The position numbers and the translations under genes are program-made. Shown piece by piece: positions 7,301 through 7,765 of a stretch of DNA of 7,765 nt (position 1 is the first letter of the stretch; every line of letters begins with the position of its first letter). The notes beneath the pieces were generated by a model. It was not told the origin of the DNA and ran no database searches. It saw only the letters and a program-made list of their open reading frames with translations. The DNA comes from Bacillota bacterium (lineage in GTDB: Bacteria > Bacillota_I > Bacilli_A > MOL361 > Turicibacteraceae): contig DNGE01000092.1 of the NCBI GenBank assembly GCA_003486705.1, positions 1-7,765 on the forward strand, in the 5' to 3' direction.

Positions 7301-7616
7301 GCATTGATAATTGATCCACGTTCACAGTATATTGAACTTCATCAACTGTAATTTTTTGATTCTCACCCCCATTTAACCAAAAGTTATGTCCCGGTTGTAT
7401 TTCTAAAATTCGGATTTGTGTATTTTCAACTAACTCAGTTTTTGTATTCAAGTTACTCTCATTAACTTTCTCACTGTTTATATTTACATTGACCTCTGTT
7501 GCATAACCTACGAATGGATTCACCACGCCAGACGTTAACAAGAGTACTAACGCGCTTAATGCATTAACAGCCTTCACCCATATTCGCCCTGTTAAAAAGG
7601 ACTTACACTTCTTCAC
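1383..7616 (-). CDS. Giant secreted protein with two tandem DUF5057-like/Ig-like units, pilus-locus associated
   Basis: This gene encodes about 2,077 residues of unknown function. The start chosen is GTG at 7616, because AAGGAG lies eight bases upstream; the frame is open to a TTG at 7637 (7 residues more), but that would put the Shine-Dalgarno inside the gene. Residues 1-39 look like a signal peptide (KK-rich start, hydrophobic ALSALVLLL, cut after GYA). Residues 66-979 and 985-1934 are two diverged copies of one unit. Order in each: alpha/beta segment A (ILEIQP, YDVIVLGR, GQLV); EF-hand-like loop (277-288, 1230-1241); DFIGxL(D/E)W; alpha/beta segment B (VLQL/VLQV, MFTHDT at about 448-453 and 1405-1410); NYYTYS..NITFSGT; ELxLFxNTIxKA and NHxPVIS; cadherin-like DVDNDQV or DIDGDLIEV; more beta sandwich. 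The A/B segments recall DUF5057 or a degenerate GATase1/ThuA-like fold (from memory, not searched). A unique tail of about 143 residues follows. There is no LPXTG, terminal transmembrane helix or lipobox. The mature chain has a single cysteine near residue 289. Flanking genes (probable pilin, pilT) suggest a type IV pilus adhesin or accessory role; this is inference. Confidence 0.9.
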   Translation of the reverse strand: MKKCKSFLTGRIWVKAVNALSALVLLLTSGVVNPFVGYATEVNVNINSEKVNESNLNTKTELVENTQIRILEIQPGHNFWLNGGENQKITVDEVQYTVNVDQLSMPEFIGNITQLNGWYDVIVLGRKIETSSNQRDYSAINYNSTNENDYKENDITIRKANEIIDFINSGQLVLMHQDIFKDNMKNSNLSKMFNSLNSDHLQKGQSGIMDSVKKVVEELVEKQGDSFIHARKPDIEVTYEGGDERLATVGSLENRLMKYTVAIPDFGSDVTLRLYLDMNGDALFQEKECYVTQTVTSNQVYEFTYEMGEDFIGLLDWKVEIEISKGEQTEGVKSYVLGQTYFKTLEEGYKREVKVLQLTSSKSNSFDLSNEAVLDKMNDNPDYRITVSKMNTNEFNLAVINKNLGDVLKPYNMVIMGFEDSYNGNGTEHSDRAISELKYFIESGQSIMFTHDTITIRNNKNYKMMKEFRDYVGQTRFIDFYRPDKSQVDLYKEYNPETGEYEDRYIPHIDPITGNLISKEWTNNNTTSGIFGYSLNGPSQKAESTTIANGIKGGSTIYETNQGLITQYPYQISANQTLAVTATHTQYYQLNFEDPDLVPWYNLVGSGINHYDSRNNYYTYSKGNITFSGTGHQGGQQDKIVELQLFANTIIKAERGGNHKPVISASIPKATNTEIPFDQDYEFKVTAKDVDNDQVDLVVKINGEAIDTINSKRINQGELINVVIPKDLFSKQNDGYSKIEVTVEATDIQGAKAETVIYTLQPITIPQIKVDSQVVSGLVGDDFLVTVMFEKLYEEIEGNENFKLTNATIGELKYNSNLVDVSFEGDSDLIFNQGPSDSRTFKINAHGAANVEIVSSVTYDVDGVSKEVPFSIYVNTKTGKVRVELVNELGEGITDSIEVTLSDVGRASTLGSGSVEWPHGNERLTTKTYSLVLDLPFGFEETDNVLVSGNREDFNVSLQAFNLDYNNPNITFKVVLNNDLISHLQTIKILEIQPANSFKLNFNSTYEQENLSDITTSVETKIYEHENEFYRVTIERISMPEYIGKSDKANGKYDVIVLGRYVDNTMSADQVAYKDYGTRKLDNKLDNGLEINNDITERKAGELTEFIGTGQLVYLDYDIVKQDTWYEGIDKHQSILYKTFSPYLETDNETVVVYKQSEVNDSNSTFLDKIIEKYLSLNESNKSAHFNLNKKPSSDDVTSNIGKYENRNFKFELEFDEKPKEEITVSLFLDIDGDGLFKENEEVKQIKTTNQTVMLEYDMPTDFIGYLEWQVVAQKQSGIRYYEIEQLKLTSLDGQKYPIRVLQVAPFTSEQKIPFNNIKDAIKGNLNLKENERFQKLVNELVDYDIQIEVMDIDTFNSNAGNTLILNGNYDMAIFGFSDVYNKKDFTTNAIKELNEFIETGQAVMFTHDTFWYKTTMDRTNAFKDLAGQTSESAYAQSNTFAPTQSKIVYQTNDALITNYPFVLDETISIRRTHGQWYQLDLEDEDVIPWYTITPNTVTESGAIPDYSAEIPEDIINELEQNGLSVKDMENDDNDRLADTSLINPYDVKNNYYTYSVKNITFSGTAENTKEVNTPYPESELKLFVNTIAKAVRGANHAPVISVSNLYDKMEIAKQSDNFTFSTTATDIDGDLIEVTVVVKNGDDRIVLEQKQINSGTQVEITVDKASFDYSSVDEFEIEITAKDLNQEGVYKGAESKQLYTIYPVDTALLMLTSLSGNTGLIGDIMNTQLTFGVLNEGEQIIENVKFVLESNYDTQSLKVDLTAFDSSMSQTVVLNDNMGTLLLNLETFIPLNGDGGGQIKASVTYDRRTISTNNVQTVTVPLDIPIFSKEGMIKVSVKNSKGVELLPSIYELLEIYLGEKKYSFGSNSSVALRPLKTNQYTVSLNLEKGTELDGLMGYTVLNKTVSSGVFDNDVINLSYDNPEIVIDYVVDKVILRHGLYEGFKPNEATDMEKINIIDSFESPIEFVKGSIVTFGATFKVYKNETIKLDVDENIKFMGNVDVYKLVNNKLELHTQFSPSEDYVVSDVLPDTTLLLLYKGELTASNTEFENNINVSGNTQGVKVKTKSDDFYLPDLF
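1386..1814 (-). other. Unique C-terminal tail of the giant protein (residues about 1935-2077)
   Basis: About 143 residues beyond the second unit with no counterpart after unit 1. It reads as a beta-rich domain (VKGSIVTFGATFKVYKNE, NIKFMGNVDVYKL, TLLLLYKGEL) followed by a hydrophilic Asn/Ser/Lys tail that ends DDFYLPDLF. There is no sortase signal, membrane helix, choline-binding or SLH motif. It may be an attachment domain for a partner such as a pilin; no family is recognised. Confidence 0.5.
1815..4664 (-). repeat. Protein-level tandem repeat, unit 2 (residues about 985-1934)
   Basis: Second copy, starting only a few residues after unit 1. Landmarks: KILEIQP (from 987), SMPEYIG (1038-1044), YDVIVLGR (1053-1060), DIT.RKA.E with GQLV (1094-1113), the EF-hand loop (1230-1241), DFIGYLEW (1262-1269), VLQV, MFTHDT (1405-1410), NYYTYS with NITFSGT (1551-1565), NTIAKA and NHAPVIS (to 1602), and LSYDNPEI near 1918. 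Offsets between matching blocks range from 919 to 955 residues, so both units gained or lost loops. Unit 2 lacks the unit 1 insertion but has its own acidic one at about 1497-1548. Confidence 0.85.
3894..3929 (-). other. EF-hand-like calcium loop 2 (residues 1230-1241)
   Basis: DIDGDGLFKENE matches the EF-hand loop consensus fully: Asp at 1, 3 and 5, Gly at 6, hydrophobic at 8 and Glu at 12. It lies at the equivalent place in unit 2, again after a beta strand (TVSLFL) and before DFIGYLEW. Conservation of the ligands in both copies, while surrounding residues drifted, argues for function. Confidence 0.65.
4680..7421 (-). repeat. Protein-level tandem repeat, unit 1 (residues about 66-979)
   Basis: First copy of the internal duplication. 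Landmarks shared with unit 2: RILEIQP (from residue 68), SMPEFIG (104-110), YDVIVLGR (119-126), DIT.RKA.E with GQLV (154-173), the EF-like loop (277-288), DFIGLLDW (310-317), VLQL, MFTHDT, NYYTYS with NITFSGT (616-630), NTIIKA and NHKPVIS (to 664), and LDYNNPNI near the end. Unit 1 carries its own insertion between segments B and the NYYTYS block (about 481-548), rich in Tyr, Pro, Glu and Asn (for example YNPETGEYEDRY). Copies are diverged at DNA level. Confidence 0.85.
6753..6788 (-). other. EF-hand-like calcium loop 1 (residues 277-288)
   Basis: DMNGDALFQEKE fits the 12-residue EF-hand loop pattern with acidic or amide side chains at positions 1, 3, 5 and glutamate at 12, and a hydrophobic residue at 8. 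Position 6 is Ala in place of the usual Gly. It follows a beta strand (VTLRLYL), so the setting is dockerin-like or thrombospondin-like and not a classical helix-loop-helix. Calcium binding is inferred. Confidence 0.55.
7500..7616 (-). other. Signal peptide of the giant protein
   Basis: Residues 1-39 counted from the GTG start. A basic N-region (KKCK, then R and K by residue 15) is followed by a hydrophobic stretch VNALSALVLLLTSGVV and a polar/aromatic C-region ending GYA before TEV. This fits Sec export with signal peptidase I cleavage after residue 39. The cysteine at residue 4 precedes the hydrophobic core, so it is not a lipobox. The mature protein then begins with a Thr/Asn/Glu-rich linker of about 27 residues. 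Confidence 0.75.
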
Positions 7617-7624
7617 ATTATCAA

Positions 7625-7630
7625 CTCCTT
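7625..7630 (-). promoter_or_regulatory. Ribosome binding site that fixes the GTG start of the giant gene
   Basis: AAGGAG on the minus strand, in the context AGAAGGAG, eight bases before GTG at 7616. It begins four bases after the upstream TGA stop at 7634, so terminating ribosomes can feed the next start. It rules against the in-frame TTG at 7637, which has no Shine-Dalgarno of its own. Confidence 0.85.
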
Positions 7631-7633
7631 CTA

Positions 7634-7765
7634 TCAACCCACATTCCTAAACACAATCTGATTACTTACTTGCAACTTTACTTGCTGTGTCCCTTTAAAA
7701 ACCTCAAGCAAAATCTCATACTTCATCATATTTCCAGTCACGTCACCCGAAAATGACACCACCCG
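7634..7765 (-). CDS. C-terminal end of a gene cut by the window edge, possibly a minor (pseudo)pilin
   Basis: An open frame of 43 codons runs in from the right edge and ends with TGA at 7636-7634. It is missed by a minimum-length ORF cut-off, but its position supports it: the stop lies just before AAGGAG, 17 bases before the GTG of the giant gene, the usual layout of coupled genes. The tail reads as alternating beta strands (YEILLEVFKG, QQVKLQVSNQIVFRNVG). Prepilin-like proteins of type IV pilus and com operons often end in a strand pair of this kind closing in a 'V..RN' style terminus, and the next genes belong to or flank a pilus system, so a minor pilin is the best guess. No N-terminal prepilin motif can be checked because it lies outside the window. 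It could equally be any other beta-rich protein. Confidence 0.6.
   Translation of the reverse strand, partial: RVVSFSGDVTGNMMKYEILLEVFKGTQQVKLQVSNQIVFRNVG

Noticed and set aside
7617..7637. TTG at 7637 as start of the giant gene
   Set aside because: It overlaps the upstream stop, has no ribosome binding site, and would place AAGGAG inside the coding region; GTG at 7616 is better.

Overview
The window is AT-rich, and its three genes all lie on the minus strand, reading from the right edge towards the left. Strong AAGGAG-type ribosome binding sites, a GTG start and a Gram-positive type of signal peptide point to a low-GC Bacillota (Firmicutes). Turicibacter or a relative among the Erysipelotrichia or Clostridia is a plausible host, but this is a guess from style, not a proven assignment.

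Layout in the direction of transcription: (1) 7765-7634 is the last 43 codons of a gene whose body lies outside the window. Its beta-rich tail ends in a way reminiscent of minor (pseudo)pilins. (2) 7616-1383 is a giant secreted protein of about 2,077 residues. It has a signal peptide, then two head-to-tail copies of a unit of about 915-950 residues, then a unique C-terminal tail. Each unit holds two Rossmann-like or GATase-like alpha/beta segments (DUF5057-like as I remember that family), an EF-hand-like calcium loop between them, and Ig/cadherin-like beta domains. (3) 1171-146 is a complete PilT-type retraction ATPase with all expected motifs. The first gene ends 17 bases before the second begins, with the ribosome binding site in the gap, so these two are almost certainly co-transcribed. 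A 211-base gap with a stem-loop separates the second gene from pilT.

Functional reading: the motor gene pilT and the probable pilin tail suggest this is part of a type IV pilus locus. The giant protein would then be a secreted component of, or cargo for, that pilus system. It has no sortase motif or membrane anchor, carries candidate calcium sites and is built of repeated modules. It is therefore a candidate functional counterpart of the calcium-binding tip adhesin PilY1 of Gram-negative pili, without visible sequence relationship. That link is inference from gene order and architecture. Positions 1-145 hold no convincing gene; they contain a 15-base T run, a short hairpin and what may be one arm of a terminator cut by the window edge. 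No RNA genes, insertion sequences, CRISPR arrays or riboswitches were seen.
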